64,000 bases of DNA. Source: Callorhinus ursinus (lineage: Eukaryota; Chordata; Mammalia; Carnivora; Otariidae). Below the pieces are notes generated by a model that was not told the DNA's origin, searched no databases, and saw only the letters and a list, made by a program, of their open reading frames with translations. Of this stretch, positions 11,479 to 22,641 are shown piece by piece. The position numbers and the translations under genes are program-made. Numbering within the stretch: the first letter of the stretch is position 1; each line of letters opens with the position of its first letter. Where the stretch lies: assembly GCF_003265705.1 (NCBI RefSeq), contig NW_020312775.1, forward strand, positions 8,156,075 to 8,220,074, read 5' to 3'.

Positions 11479-12209
11479 CATCCTTTAACTCTTAATTTAG
11501 TTATATCTTTATACTTAAAGTAGGTTTCTTACTGATAAACTATAGCTGAGCCTTGCTTTTTCTTAAATTCAACCTAATGATCTAATATGTGTTGAAACAA
11601 TTTTTAATATACTATTTGATATCATCGTTTTTAATTATACAATTCTGTTTGTTTTCTGTTTGTCCGTATTTTTTTGTATGTTCCTTTCTCCCCCTTTTCT
11701 TGCCTTCTCTTGATTTTTGAATACATTTTTTCTACTCCAGTTAAATTTATCTATTGACTTTTGGTTGTATCTTGTATTACTTCTTAGTGGTTGCTCAAGG
11801 CTTTATAATATACAGACCCAAAATTTCACAGCCTACTCAGAGTTATATTTTACCACATCAGCATAATTTAGAAATTTCACGACCATATACGTTCCTTGTA
11901 CTCTCCCCCATGAACTTTTTGTTATAATTGTCATATGGGTTAAATCTACATAAATTGATCTCAATGAGCATAGATATTTTAAAGGACTTAAAAAGAGAAA
12001 ACAGAGTTTTATATTTACCCATATGTTCACTACTTTTTCTTGCTCTTCCTTCATTCCTGAAAATGTTCTCTATAGATGCCAGACAAACCTTTTATTACTT
12101 AAAATAATGAAATATAATTTTAAAAAATTTATTCTTTTGACAAAGATATTTAATAAATTTAAGTTTATATCATTTCCTTTTAGCTGAAATACTCATTTCA
12201 GCATTTTTT

Positions 12210-12379
12210 TAGAGAGGGAGAAAAGGTAGGGGAGGTGCAGAGGGAAGGGGAGAGAGGCTCAAGCAGACTCCATGCCCAGTTTGAACTTGATATGGGGCTT
12301 GATCTCACAACCCTGAGACCATCACCTGAGCTGAAATCAAGAATCAGATGCTTAAACGACTGAAGCACTCAAGCACTCC
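12210..12379 (-). mobile_element. Older CAN-SINE in ancient L1
   Basis: Diverged reverse SINE with the alternative right half (gagctgaaatcaagaatcag) and a decayed head (gaagcactcaagcactcc). Flanked by a 16-bp duplication (catttcagcatttttt at 12194-12209 and 12380-12395). Confidence 0.88.
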
Positions 12380-12470
12380 CATTTCAGCATTTTTTAAGAG
12401 AAGGCCTGCCATCAATGACTTTTCTATGTTTCCCTTCATCTATTAAGATATTTGTTTATCCTTCATCTTT

Positions 12471-12669
12471 TTAAAAAAGATTTATTTGTTTATCTGAAAG
12501 AGAGAAAGAGAGCATAAGTGGAAGGGGCAGAGAGAGGGAAAGAGAATCTCAAGCAGACTCCATGCTGAGCTCAGAGCCCTACACAGGGCCTGATCCCAGG
12601 ACCCTGAGATCATTACCTGAGCTGAAACCAAGAGCTGGACATTTAACTGACTGTACCACCCAGGTACCT
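12471..12669 (-). mobile_element. CAN-SINE in ancient L1
   Basis: Reverse SINE of the variant with gagctgaaaccaagagctgg near its head. Direct repeats tgtttatccttcatct (12453-12468) and tgtttatacttcatct (12671-12686) differ at one base. Confidence 0.92.
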
Positions 12670-12701
12670 CTGTTTATACTTCATCTGAAAAGAGATTTTC
12701 A

Positions 12702-12889
12702 GGGCGCCTGGTTGACTCAGTCGGCTAAGCATCTGCCTTTGCTCAGGTCATGATCTCAGGGTCCTGAGACTGAGGTCCACATCAGGCTCCCTGCTCAGCA
12801 GGGAGTCGGCTTGTCCTTCTCCCTCTCCCCCCCCCCCACATGCCCTCTCTGTCTCTCTCTCAAAGAAATGAATAAAATCCTTAAAAAAA
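12702..12889 (+). mobile_element. CAN-SINE in ancient L1
   Basis: Plus-strand SINE (ggcgcctggttgactcagtc) with a C-run (about 12828-12837) in the CT-rich middle. Flanks aaaagagattttca and aaaagagtttca look like an imperfect target-site duplication. It lies only 30 bp from an oppositely oriented SINE. Confidence 0.9.
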
Positions 12890-13395
12890 AGAGTTTCAAT
12901 GGGCATAAAATTTTGGATTAACTGTTACCTTCTTTCTTCTTCTTAAAATGCTGCCCCACTGTCTTTTGGTGTCCATGTTTTTTAATGAAAAATCAGTAGT
13001 CATTTGAATCATGGTTCCCCTAATTGTAATGTGTTGCTTTCTCTAGTTGTTTTCAGTTTTTTCTTAGTCTATTCTTTTTAGTAGTTTGATTATGATGTTT
13101 CTTGGCCTTGTTTTCTTTGCAGTTATCACGGTTGGGGGTCTTCTAAGCTTCTTGAATCTGTAATTTTATGTCTTTTATCAAATGTGGAAGGTTTGGGCCT
13201 GCATTTCTTCGAATATTTTTTTTTCTGCACTGATCTTCTGTTCTTGAGACTCCAGTTGCTTATATTTTAGAACTTTCAGGATTGTCCATTTTTCCTTGAG
13301 CACTCTTCATTTTATTTTAATCCTTTTTTCTTTCTCTGTTCTTCAGATTGGATCATTTTTATTGATCATCTTCAAGTCCATTGACTCTTTTTTAT

Positions 13396-13500
13396 TAAGA
13401 TTTTATTTTTAAGTAATCTCTACACCCAACGTGTGGTTCAAACTCATACCCTGAAAACAAGGGTCAAATGCTGCACTTACGGAGCCAGATAGGCGTCCCC
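13396..13500 (-). mobile_element. Short-form tRNA-derived carnivore SINE
   Basis: About 105 bp in reverse: gattttatttttaagtaatc, then ctacacccaacgtgtggttc and the decayed head ending in ggcgtcccc. It lacks the GA-rich block, like the copy at 7605-7697, and is more diverged than the long-form SINEs. Confidence 0.8.
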
Positions 13501-13704
13501 ACTGACTGTCTCTCATCTCTATTCTGTTAGAGATCACATTAAATGAATTATATATTTTAAATATTGCATTTTCAGTTCTACAATTTTTTTATTTTGATAT
13601 CTTTATAGTTTTTACTTCTATGGAAAAATTTAAAATCTATCTTTCCATTTATCTCATGGAGTTAGTATATAGTTGCAATAGCTGCTTTGAGATCTTTGAT
13701 GATT

Positions 13705-13878
13705 TTTTTAAAGATTTTATTTATTTATTTGAGAGAGAGAGAGAGCATGAGAGAGTCAGAAGGAGAAGCAGACTCCCTGCTGAGCAGGGAGCCCAATGCG
13801 GGATTCGATCCCGGGACTCCAGGATCATGACCTGAGCCGAAGGCAGTCACTTAACCAACTGAGCCACCCAGGCGCCCC
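13705..13878 (-). mobile_element. CAN-SINE in ancient L1
   Basis: Reverse SINE with little divergence (gagccacccaggcgcccc at its end). Flanking repeats gatctttgatgatt (13691-13704) and aatcttcgatgatt (13881-13894) are an imperfect target-site duplication. Confidence 0.93.
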
Positions 13879-14919
13879 AAAATCTTCGATGATTCTAATA
13901 CCAGGATAATCTCAGTATTGGCATTTGTTTATTTTCTTTTCCTAAGTCTTGAGAATTGATCATATTCTCTTAAGTTTTTAATGTCAATTGTTATGTGGTA
14001 CAGATCCTGAGCCCTATTTTAATTCTCTGAATAATGTTTATTTGTCATTTGTTTAGCAACAAATTATAATCTCAAATTCTAAAAAAATCTTAATTTGAGA
14101 GATGCCCCTATGAAGTTTGCATTAATCCAGAGCATGCATGCTTCAGGGTTTAGTCTGTCACTTAGGTTGTAATTTATATCATAGTTCAATTATGAAAGTC
14201 CTTTGCCATTCTGCTTTGGGTCTGTCTTCAGCTTATAAAGCTCCGGGGTGACCCTGGGACTTGTGTGGGTTCATACACAGACTTAGGGAGTCTATTTAAC
14301 ATTTCTCTTTCTAGGACTTTTGTCACATTCTCTGACCACTTTTTGGTTCCACTCTCCAGAATGACATAGTTTTAGCTAGATATTTAGCTTCCAGCTCTAC
14401 AGTTTTTCCCAGAGACCCTAAAGGGCAAATCCATAAGACAAAAGGGAAAAAATGTATAGGTAATCTCATCCCTGAATGAGTTGCTCCTCCATGTTTTGAC
14501 TCCTCTTCACAATTTTCCCTCTTTTGTTTCTATTTCAGAGTTTTTGGGTAGTTGCATTTTAAATATGTTTTAGAGATTTTATTTACAATGGTAAACAAAA
14601 GCTATACTGGGCTTACTACACTTTGGCCAGAATTAGAACACTTTGGGCAGGAGATGCATCACAATTGGTGCTTAAGTTTATAAACACAGAGGAGGACTCT
14701 GTGGGCCTGAGACACACACTTGAGAAGGGGATGTTGGCCAGCTACTAATGGTATCTCTTGGGAGGGAGGGTACAATCTCACTGGTTCTTATAGTGTTGAT
14801 AAATCTGCAAGATGGTTTCAGTAGTAGCTTCTGGAAAAAACAATTATTATCAGCAAAAGAAGTGAGGCTAGGATAACTCCCAAAGGAGGATTACGAGGAA
14901 AGAAGTGGCATAATCTAAT

Positions 14920-15225
14920 GTGTGTTTTAAGATATCACTGTGGTTGCACTTTGGAGAATAGACTCAAAAAGACTAGAGCAAAAACAAGGACACTTATTAG
15001 AAATCATTGAATAATTAGATAATATTAGAAATTATTGTAATAATTCAGGTGTATTATGATTTATACTAAGGTAGTAGCAGTACATATGAGGGATTTTTGT
15101 CAGATTGTAGGCATATTTTGAAATTAAAGTCAACAGAATTTACTAATATATTGGATATGCAATTTAAAAATAATGGAGGAATCAAGGGTGGCTCCCAATT
15201 ATTTGACCTAAAGAAATAGAAGTTT
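14920..15225 (-). mobile_element. Ancient LINE-2 fragment, antisense
   Basis: Reverse-oriented match to the L2 3' ORF region. Ordered landmarks are gatatcactgtggttgc, ggagaatagactc, aattattgtaataattcagg, aaggtagtagcagta, gtcaacagaatttactaata and gaggaatcaagggtggctcc. Heavily decayed, no open frame. Confidence 0.65.
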
Positions 15226-15630
15226 ACATTTTTAATGTTTTTCCTTTTTAAGTTTTTATTTATATTCTAACTACATAGCATACAGTGTAATAGTTTCAGT
15301 TGTATAATAGTGATTCAGCACTATCATACAACAACCAATGCCCATCACTAGAGCACTCCTTAATCCCCATCACCTATTTAATCCATCTCCCTACGATCTC
15401 CCCTCTGGTAACCATCAGTTTGTTCTCTATAGTTAAGAGTCTGTCTCTGGGTTTGCCTCGCTCTCTTTTTTCGCCTTTGCTCATTTGCTTTGTTTCTTAA
15501 ATTCCCATAGGAGTGAAATTGTATGGTATTTCTCTTTCTCTAACTGACTTAATTGTGTAGCGTAATATTCTCTAGTTCCATCCACAAGGCTGCAAATGCC
15601 AAGTTCTTCTTAATGATTTCTATGTAATTT
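15226..15630 (-). mobile_element. L1 3' end fragment, antisense
   Basis: Reverse of the carnivore L1 3' UTR and ORF2 tail: T-rich start, catacagtgtaatagtttca, ccttaatccccatcacctat, ctctggtaaccatcagtttg, and the ORF2 end (taggagtgaaattgtatgg). The run stops at about 15630, giving a 5'-truncated copy of about 400 bp. Confidence 0.85.
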
Positions 15631-16205
15631 ATGCTATAGGAATTAATCAAAGATTATTTATTATATATTTAAATTTCTCTGTGAAACAATAATAAATTAA
15701 TATTTGGACAAGGAGACTGAGTCACAAAATATAAAATTAGTTTTCATGGGTTAAAAGAATGACCAAACCAAATATATGATTACCCATAATTGGTAATTTA
15801 TACTGAATACCACTTAAATAGATCATCTATAAATAAGAAAGAAAAAATGAAAATGATGTTGGCTGGTTAAACTTTCTATAGACACAAACACTGATTTTTA
15901 AAACTTTGACAGGTAGATTTGTCTGATTAATATTTCTAAATCAGTTTTAAGCTTTGTTATATTGTGTCTGCTCCACTCAGAATACAATGAGACATGAAAC
16001 AAGCAAAGGAACTTTATTGAAGATATAGTGGTAGCTTGATAAAAAGCCCATCTAAAAAATTCATTCTGAAATATTTTTAAATGTGGTGATATTGTTCTAA
16101 ATTTTGTGTGTGTTTTTTTAATTTTTTGTTTCCATTTTCAAGTATTATATTACTTTCAGGAATACAAAAAGTTATCCAAGAAGAAGATAGAAATAAGTAG
16201 GACAG
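15631..16205. other. AT-rich DNA, nothing recognised
   Basis: No gene or repeat recognised in about 575 bp. The open minus frame running into 16469 overlaps the neighbouring L1 3' end and has no exon signals. Confidence 0.45.
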
Positions 16206-16420
16206 AGATGAACCATGAGAGACTATGGACTTCGAGAAACAAACTGAGGGTTTTAGAGGGGGTGGGGTAGGAGGATGGGTTATCCTGGTGATGGGTATTA
16301 AGGAGGGCACACACTGCATGGAGCACTGGGTGTTATACGAAAACAATGAAGCATGGATCACTACATCAAAAACTAATGATGTATGGTGACTAACATAACA
16401 TAATAAAATTAAAAAAAAGA
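16206..16420 (+). mobile_element. 5'-truncated L1 3' end, sense
   Basis: About 215 bp of L1 3' UTR (gagagactatggacttcgag, gatgggtattaaggagggca, gagcactgggtgttatacg) ending in taataaaattaaaaaaaaga. Possible target-site duplication agtaggacag at 16196-16205 and 16425-16434. Confidence 0.88.
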
Positions 16421-16756
16421 AGTCAGTAGGACAGTAAAAAGTGACAAAATCAAATGTGATTGAATGCAAAATTTGATAAAAAATATATTTTCATTGAATT
16501 AATTATAAAGTCAGAACAACTTCCTGTATCCAATTTGATATGTAAAGAGCTTGAATGTCATCACCTGCAACTCTACAACAACAACAAAAAATCTGAACAA
16601 GCTGAAAGTCAATTACTTTTCATGGACTAACCATAAAGCTAAGTTTTCAGGGCAAACTCTCAGCCTGAAATCTGGAGAGAGGCAAAACTAGTGTCAGAGG
16701 TAACATCTGAATACTGGGGGCAGAAGACTTTAGAGTCATAAAGTGGTGAAAACACT

Positions 16757-16950
16757 GGGCGCCTGGGTGGCTCAGTTGGTTTAGCGACTGCCTTCGGCTC
16801 AGGTCATGATCCTGGAGTCCCGGGATTGAGTCCCGCATCAGGTTCCCTGCTTGGCGGGGAGTCTGCTTCTCCCTCTGACCCTCCTCTCTCTCATGTGCGC
16901 TCTCTCTCTCTCTCTCTCTCTCTCAAATAAATAAATAAAATCTTTAAGAA
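16757..16950 (+). mobile_element. Young CAN-SINE beside a putative exon
   Basis: Well-preserved SINE with a (TC)n run at about 16902-16924. It has a perfect 17-bp target-site duplication (aaagtggtgaaaacact at 16740-16756 and 16951-16967). Its 3' duplication reaches the last base of a TAA at 16967-16969 in the candidate exon on the other strand. Confidence 0.97.
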
Positions 16951-16966
16951 AAAGTGGTGAAAACAC

Positions 16967-17140
16967 TTACATGGTAATTTTGATGATTTGCTGGAGGTTA
17001 AGTGTGAACTGTCCTAAGAATGAAAACCCTTGAGGATCCATATTCTGGGGATGAGCCTTCAATTTCATGGGCTTTACCTCCATGAAGTCCATTGGTTTCT
17101 CATTCTCATAATGAAGATCTATGAAGATCCCCTCATGGCT
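16967..17140 (-). CDS. Putative terminal exon (exon B) of an unidentified gene or pseudogene
   Basis: On the minus strand a polypyrimidine tract and acceptor (tctttccctcccctgccag) precede an open frame of 57 codons starting SHEGIFIDLHYENEKPMDF and ending QFTLNLQQIIKITM, then TAA at 16967-16969. The composition looks like real protein rather than repeat. The sequence gtaagtg also overlaps the end, so it could instead be an internal exon 16971-17140 (170 nt). A following exon at 16647-16713 (acceptor cttctgcccccag, 22 more residues then stop) would match in phase, but removing the SINE leaves an intron of about 46 nt, too short for a mammal. I do not recognise the protein. Confidence 0.35.
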   Translation of the reverse strand, partial: SHEGIFIDLHYENEKPMDFMEVKPMKLKAHPQNMDPQGFSFLGQFTLNLQQIIKITM

Positions 17141-17423
17141 CTGGCAGGGGAGGGAAAGAGTTATCATTGTGAAATACACCAGGATTCTTCCCCATATAAA
17201 AGGCCTACTCTCCAGGGGAAAATACTTTACCAAAGTCTTATTTCTGCTGGAGGAAGAACTTTTTTTCCACTCTAGCCCCCTCTAGCCTACCTGTCTCATC
17301 CAGGAGGTTAGTGGGGAGAACTATACCACTTAAGAAACTCCCATAAAAATCATAGCCCTGAGATGCAGACTCTCTAAAAGACTAAAATTTAAACATTTTT
17401 AAATTTTTTTTTAAATTTTTAAA

Positions 17424-17451
17424 TATGGGGGAGTTTTCCCACTCCCCCATA
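17424..17451. repeat. Hairpin: 10-bp inverted repeat, 8-nt loop
   Basis: Arms tatgggggag (17424-17433) and ctcccccata (17442-17451) are perfectly complementary around an 8-nt loop. It lies in the presumed intron between the two exon candidates. Confidence 0.85.
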
Positions 17452-17680
17452 CCTTACCACCACAATAAATGTATTGGAAATTCTCCAGTAAAATAGTATT
17501 AGATTACAGTTAAAGAGATGAAAGACAGATTCTCTGAAGAGGAATACTAAGGGAAGCCCAATGTCAAGAAGGGAGATAAAAACAAGGACATAAGTGCAAT
17601 TTAAAGCCTCTGGAAAATGTTGAAGACAGCCAAAGTCTTTGCCAGTTTAATATAGATCCTTACAATAAAAGCTTACTTAC

Positions 17681-17837
17681 CTCAGCTTCTGTTACCCAAT
17701 ACAACATGTCCAGCTTTTCACAAAAAGTAACAAGGAATGCCAAAAGGCAAGTAAAAGCATAGTTTGCCAAGACAAAGAAATAATCAGAATCAGACTCAGA
17801 TATGACACAATCAATCAGATACTTATAATAACCATGA
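17681..17837 (-). CDS. Putative transmembrane-coding exon (exon A) of the same unidentified gene
   Basis: The minus strand has a strong splice donor (gaagctgag/gtaagtaag) ending an open frame at 17681 in phase 0, matching the phase-0 start of exon B 540 bp downstream. The decoded end contains YFFVLANYAFTCLLAFLVTF, a likely membrane segment, followed by CEKLDMLYWVTEAE. The 5' boundary is unclear: one possible acceptor, weak in pyrimidines, would start the exon near 17797, and the frame stays open to 17837 where an L1 5' end abuts it. The L1 may have cut the exon or displaced its acceptor. I do not recognise the family. Confidence 0.33.
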
Positions 17838-18989
17838 TTGGGTGAGGAGTCCAAGATGGTGGAAAAGTAGAATACCTTAATTTTGTCTGGTCCCAGGAAT
17901 TCAGCTAGATAGCTCTCAAATTGAATACCTGTGAACGCAACCGGAGATCTAAGAGAAGAATAGCTTCAACTCTATGAAAAAAAAATGTCACCATTTTCTG
18001 CAAGGTAGGAGGTGTGGAAAAGTGAATCTGAGGCAATATATATGGGAAGATAGACTGTGGAGCAGGGAGCCTCCATCAGCTGGCTACTGGCAGGTGATAG
18101 CACCAGAGCACAAAATCAGAACTTTTAGAATTCTGCTCCAGTGAGTGACATCACTCAGGTGGCCAAGAGGGGGTGAAACCCAAGCTGGGACAGTGTAGTC
18201 TCAGGATCCTCAGGATCACAGGAAGACCAAGGGTGTCTGAGTGTGGCAGAGCTCCCAGGCATCAGAGCAGGGAAACCAGCTGTAAAGAGTGAACCCAGGA
18301 GTGGGCTCTAAACTTGGGGTTGCCATAAATCATGAACCACAACACAGTCAGGCGACTGCTCTCTGAGCAGGGGCCCAACAAGTGGCAAAACCCCTTCCTC
18401 CTCCAGGACGAGCAGCACAGGAGTATGACACAGGAGTCTGCAGGGTTTGGAGACTCAAATGAGATCGTGGGCCTAAGATAGAAATGCTCAGTACAGTCCA
18501 GGTGAGTACAGAGTGTGGCTGGAGACCAGGGAGACAGGAGTGATTGATTGCTTTTACCTGAGGGCTCACTGAGGAGTGAGGCCCCCAGCTTTCAGCTCTG
18601 GGGCCAGAGAATGGGAGGCTGCCATTTTCATTCTCAGCCTCTAAAGCTGCATGGAAACCCTTCAGGGAACAAAAGCCACATAGATCGAACTGGAGCAGAT
18701 TACTTAGCCTGGGCCCCTGGCAAGGGCAGTGCAATTTTGCACAGGGCAAATACACTTGAAAATCAAAGCAACAGTCCCCTTCCCCAGAAGATCAGCAAGA
18801 ACATCAGGTCAAGACCAAGTTTACTGAACAATGAGAACAGCAAAACTCCAGCACGAGGGGAATACAGCACATAGAATTCATGTATTTTTTCCTCATGATT
18901 CTTTAGTCATTCAACTTTAATTTTTTTTAGTTTTTTTCTCTCCTTTTCCAACCAATTTCTTATTTTATCAACTCTTTTAAAAAATCTTT

Positions 18990-19850
18990 TTGATTTTTCA
19001 TTTTTATACTTACATTCTATCCCTTCATTGTATTTAATCTTATTTTTGTATATATACAAGATTTCCTTTCTTTATAATTTTGGGATGTAATTTCTTCTAA
19101 CACACGAAAATACACTGAAAATTTGGTATACGGCTCTGTTCTATTCACTTGTTTGATCATATTATCTTTGTAGTTGTTGTTGTTTTTGTCTTCATTTCTT
19201 TTTGTTGTTGTTGTTTTGTTAAAGTCTTTTTTTTAATTTTTATCTTTACAGCTACATTCTATTTCTCAATGTATTTAATTTTATTTTTGTATATATCAGT
19301 TTTCCTTTCATTACAAATTTGAGATGTAGTTTTTCTTTTTTTAAAAAGATTTTATTTATTTATTGGACAGAGAGAGACACAGCGAGAGAGGGAACACAAG
19401 CAGGGGGAGTGGGAGAGGGAGAAGCAAGCTTCCCACTGAGCAGGGAGCCCGATGTGGGGCTCGATCCCAGGACCCTGGGATCATGACCTGAGCTGAAGGC
19501 AGACGCTTAATGACTGAGCCACCCAGGCACCCCGAGATGTAACAAACTGACCAAATACACTCAGGAAATAGTGTCTTAATCTGTTCTGTTCACCTGTTTA
19601 TATCCCTTCCTTTGTTGTTGTTCTTGTTGTTATTTCTCCTTTTTGTTTTTCTTCTCTTAATTTCCATTTTTACATTATATTCTATCCTTTCATTGTACTT
19701 AATTTTATTTTTGTACATATATAAGTTTTTCTTTCTTTACAATTTTGGGATCTAATTTTCTAAAAAAAACAGACCAAAATACAAACAGAATCCAGTGTAT
19801 GGCTTTATTCTGCTCACCTGTTTGGTCATATTCTCTTTCTCTGTCTCTCT
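18990..19850 (+). repeat. Three tandem units of about 210-240 bp in L1 C 5' UTR
   Basis: A T-rich block recurs three times in direct order. Anchors are tacattctat at 19011 and 19253 and atattctatc at 19677, each followed by a tgtatttaat/tgtacttaat motif, atttttgtatatat-like sequence, a gagatgta/gggatgta motif and a tgttctgttcacctgttt-like end. Unit 2 carries a SINE, which explains its larger spacing. Units are diverged from one another, so the triplication is not recent. Confidence 0.8.
19329..19533 (-). mobile_element. CAN-SINE inside L1 C 5' UTR unit 2
   Basis: Reverse SINE (attggacagagagagacaca, then gagccacccaggcacccc). The direct repeat gagatgta at 19321-19328 and 19534-19541 marks the duplication. 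It splits the second tandem unit. Confidence 0.92.
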
Positions 19851-19959
19851 CTTTTTTTAACAGTTTTGGGTCTCTTCTGATTTCTTTGTGTACATTTTTC
19901 TGGGGTCATTTTTGCTATTTTAGTGTTTTGTTCTCTTGTTCATCTATTCTCTGGACAGA

Positions 19960-20917
19960 ATGAAAAGATGGAAAAACACCTCAAAAAAGAGAACAAGAGG
20001 CAATACTGACTGCCAGGGACCTAATCAGTATGGACATAAGTAAGATATCAGAACTAGAGTTCAGAATAATAATTACAAAGATACTAGCTGGGCTTGAAAA
20101 AGCATAGAAGACACTAGAAAATCCCTTTCTGGAGAAATAAAAGAACTAAAATCTAATTAAGTTGAAATCAAAAAGGCTATTGATGAGATGAAATTAAAAA
20201 TGGAGGCTTTAACTGCTAGGATAAATGAAGCACAAGAGAAAATTAGTGATGCAAAAGACCAAATGATGGGGAATAAAGAAGCTGAGAAAAAAAAAAAGGT
20301 AAACAACTATTGGATCACTAGAGGAGAATTTGAGAGATAAGTGATACCACAAAGTGAAACAATAAAGAATAATTGGGATCCCAGAAGAAGAGGAAGAGAG
20401 AGAGGGGCAGAAGGTATATTGGAGCAAGTTAGAGCAGAAAACTTCCCTATTCTGGGGAAGGAAACAGGCATCAAAATCCAGGAGGCACAGAGAACCCGCC
20501 TCAAAATCAATAAAATTAGGACAACACCCTGACATATAATAGTGAAGTTTGTAAATTCCAGAGACAAAGAGAAAATCCTGAAAGCATCTCGGAACAAGAG
20601 GTCTGTAACCTACAAGGATGGAGACATTAGAATGGCTGCAGACCTATCCACAGAGAACTAGCAGGCCAAAAAGGACTGGCATGATATATTCAGGGTGGTA
20701 AATGAAAAATATGCAGCCAAGGATATTTTATCTAGCTAGAATGTTATTCAAAATAGAAGAAGTGATAAAAAGCTTCCAGGACAAACACGTTATCACCAAA
20801 CAAGCCCTAAAAGAAATATTAAAAGGGACTGTCTGAGGAAAGAGAGAGCTCAAAAGTAACATAGACCAGAAAGGAACAGAGACAATATACACTAACAGTC
20901 ACATTACAGGCAATACA
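19960..20917 (+). pseudogene. L1 ORF1 remnant (element C)
   Basis: The ATG at 19960 gives MKRWKNTSKKRTRGNTD, homologous to the N-terminus of the ORF1 at 30308. A frame change within about 30 codons puts the characteristic arm (ISMDISKISELEFRI) in another frame. Many stops interrupt the coiled-coil segment. The RRM-start region (EEEEREGQKVYW with ENFPILGKE nearby) is recognisable near 20381-20460. The end is approximate. Not translatable. Confidence 0.75.
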
Positions 20918-21167
20918 ATGGCACTAAATTTATATCTTTCAATAGTTACTAAAATGTAAATGGGCTAAATCACCCAATCAAAAGACACAGGGTATCAGAT
21001 TGGATAAAAAAGCAAGACCCATTGATATGCTGTCTACAAGACACTCATTTTAGACGCAAAGACACCTCCAAATTTAAAATGAGGGGGTGGAAAACGATTT
21101 GTCATGCTAATGGACATCAAAAAAAAAGCTGAGTTGGCAATCTTTATATCAGATAAATTAGATTTTA
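20918..21167 (+). pseudogene. L1 ORF2 remnant, first part (element C)
   Basis: Begins ATGGCACTAAATTTATATC, the L1 ORF2 start, and encodes the beginning of the endonuclease domain (residues such as LCCLQDTHFRRKDTSKFKM with minor shifts). It is cut at 21167 by the antisense L1 insertion and continues at 27447. Frameshifts are present, for example near 20953. Confidence 0.78.
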
Positions 21168-22444
21168 TTTTATTTTTTAATTTAATTTTGTTTTATTATG
21201 TTATGTACGTCACCATACAATACAGCGCTAGTTTTTGATGTGGTGATCCATGATTCATTGTTTTCGAATAACACCCAGTGCCCGATGCAGTACGTGCCCT
21301 CATTAATACCCATTACTGAGCTAAACGACCCCCAACACCCTTCCCCTCTAAAACCCTGTTTGTTTCTCAGAGTCCGTAGTCTCTCATGTTTCATCTCTCC
21401 CACTGATTTCCCCCCACTTCATTATTCCTTTCCTTCTCCTAATGTCCTCCATGCTATTCCTTATGTTCCACAAATAAGTGAAGCCATATGATAATTGACT
21501 TTTCTCTGCTTGACTTATTTCACTTAGCATAATCTCCTCCAGTCCCATCTATGTTGATGTAAAATTCGGGTTTTCATTCTTTCTGCTGGCTGAGTCATAT
21601 TCCATTGTATATATGGACCACATCTTCTTTATCCATTCATCTGTTGAAGGGCATCTTGGCTCTTTCAATAATTTGGCTATTGCAGACATTGCTGCTGTGA
21701 ACAGTGGGGTGCATATGGTCCTTCTTTTCACTACATCTGTGTCTTTGGGATAAAAACCTAGTAGTGCAATTGCTGGGTCATAGGGTAGCTCTATTTTTAA
21801 TTTTTTTGAGGCACCGCCACACTGTTTTCCAAAGTGGCTGTACCAACTTGCATTCCCACCAACAGTGTAAGAGAGTTCCCCTGTCTCCACAACCTCTCCA
21901 ACATTTGTTGTGTCTTTCCCTGTCCAGTTTTGCCATTCTAACTGGTGTAAAGTGGTATCTCAATGTGGTTTTGATTTGAATTTCCCTGATAGCTAATAAT
22001 GATGAACATTTGTTCATGTGTCTGTCAGCCATTTGGATGTCTTCTACAGAGAAGTGTCTGTTCATGTTTTCTGCCCAATTTTTGACTTGATTATTTGGTT
22101 TTTGGGTTTTGAGTTTGAGAAGTTCTTTATAGATCCTGGATACCAGCCCTTTATCTGTAGTGTCATTGCAAATATCTTCTCCCATTCTGTGGGTTGCCTC
22201 TTTGTTTTGTTGACTGTTTCCTTTGCTGTGCAGAAGATTTTTATCTTGATGAAGTCCCAAAAGTTCATTTTTGCTTTTGTTTCACTAGCTTTTGGAGATG
22301 TATCTTGAAAGAAGTTGCTGTGGCCGATGTCAAAGAGGTTATTGCCCATGTTTTCCTCTAGGATTTTGATGGATTCCTGTCTCCCATTGAGGTCTTTCAT
22401 CTATTTTGAGTTTATCTTTGTGTATGGTGTTAGAAAATGGTGGA

Positions 22445-22641
22445 GGGCGCCTGGGTGGCTCAGTCATTAAGCATCTGCCTTCGGCTCAGGTCATGGTCTC
22501 AAGGTCCTGGGATCGAGTCTCACATCGGGCTCCCTGCTCCGCGGGAGGCCTGCTTCTCCCTCTCCCACTCCCCCTGCTTGTGTTCCTGCTCTCGCTGTCT
22601 CTGTCTCTGTCAAATAAATAAATAAAATCTTAAAAAAAAAA
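22445..22641 (+). mobile_element. CAN-SINE inside AS1 ORF2
   Basis: Plus-strand SINE with low divergence, flanked by agaaaatggtgga (22432-22444) and agaaaatgttgga (22642-22654). It interrupts the C-terminal part of the L1 ORF2, so AS1 has been immobile at least since this insertion. Confidence 0.95.

Larger units (their letters stand above)
11080..14660 (-). mobile_element. Ancient L1 fragment, antisense, ORF2 start through ORF1 to 5' UTR
   Basis: Read on the minus strand, this old L1 runs from 5' UTR (about 14660) through ORF1 to the endonuclease region (11080). Plus-strand landmarks in order: gaattgatccttttatcatt (11137), taaagtaggtttcttactga (11516), gtggttgctcaaggctttat (11788), gatgtttcttggccttg (13096), ttcttgaatctgtaatttta (13150). 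Divergence is high and no frame is open, indicating an old subfamily. Six SINEs have inserted into it. Confidence 0.75.

Noticed and set aside
16647..16713. Possible third exon continuing the 17-kb candidate gene
   Set aside because: Phase fits and the acceptor looks good, but without the inserted SINE the intron would be about 46 nt, below usual mammalian minimum; the exon before it also has its own stop.
18348..18874. Overlapping 108- and 135-codon frames
   Set aside because: Part of the L1 C 5' UTR; both strands are open because of local GC content.
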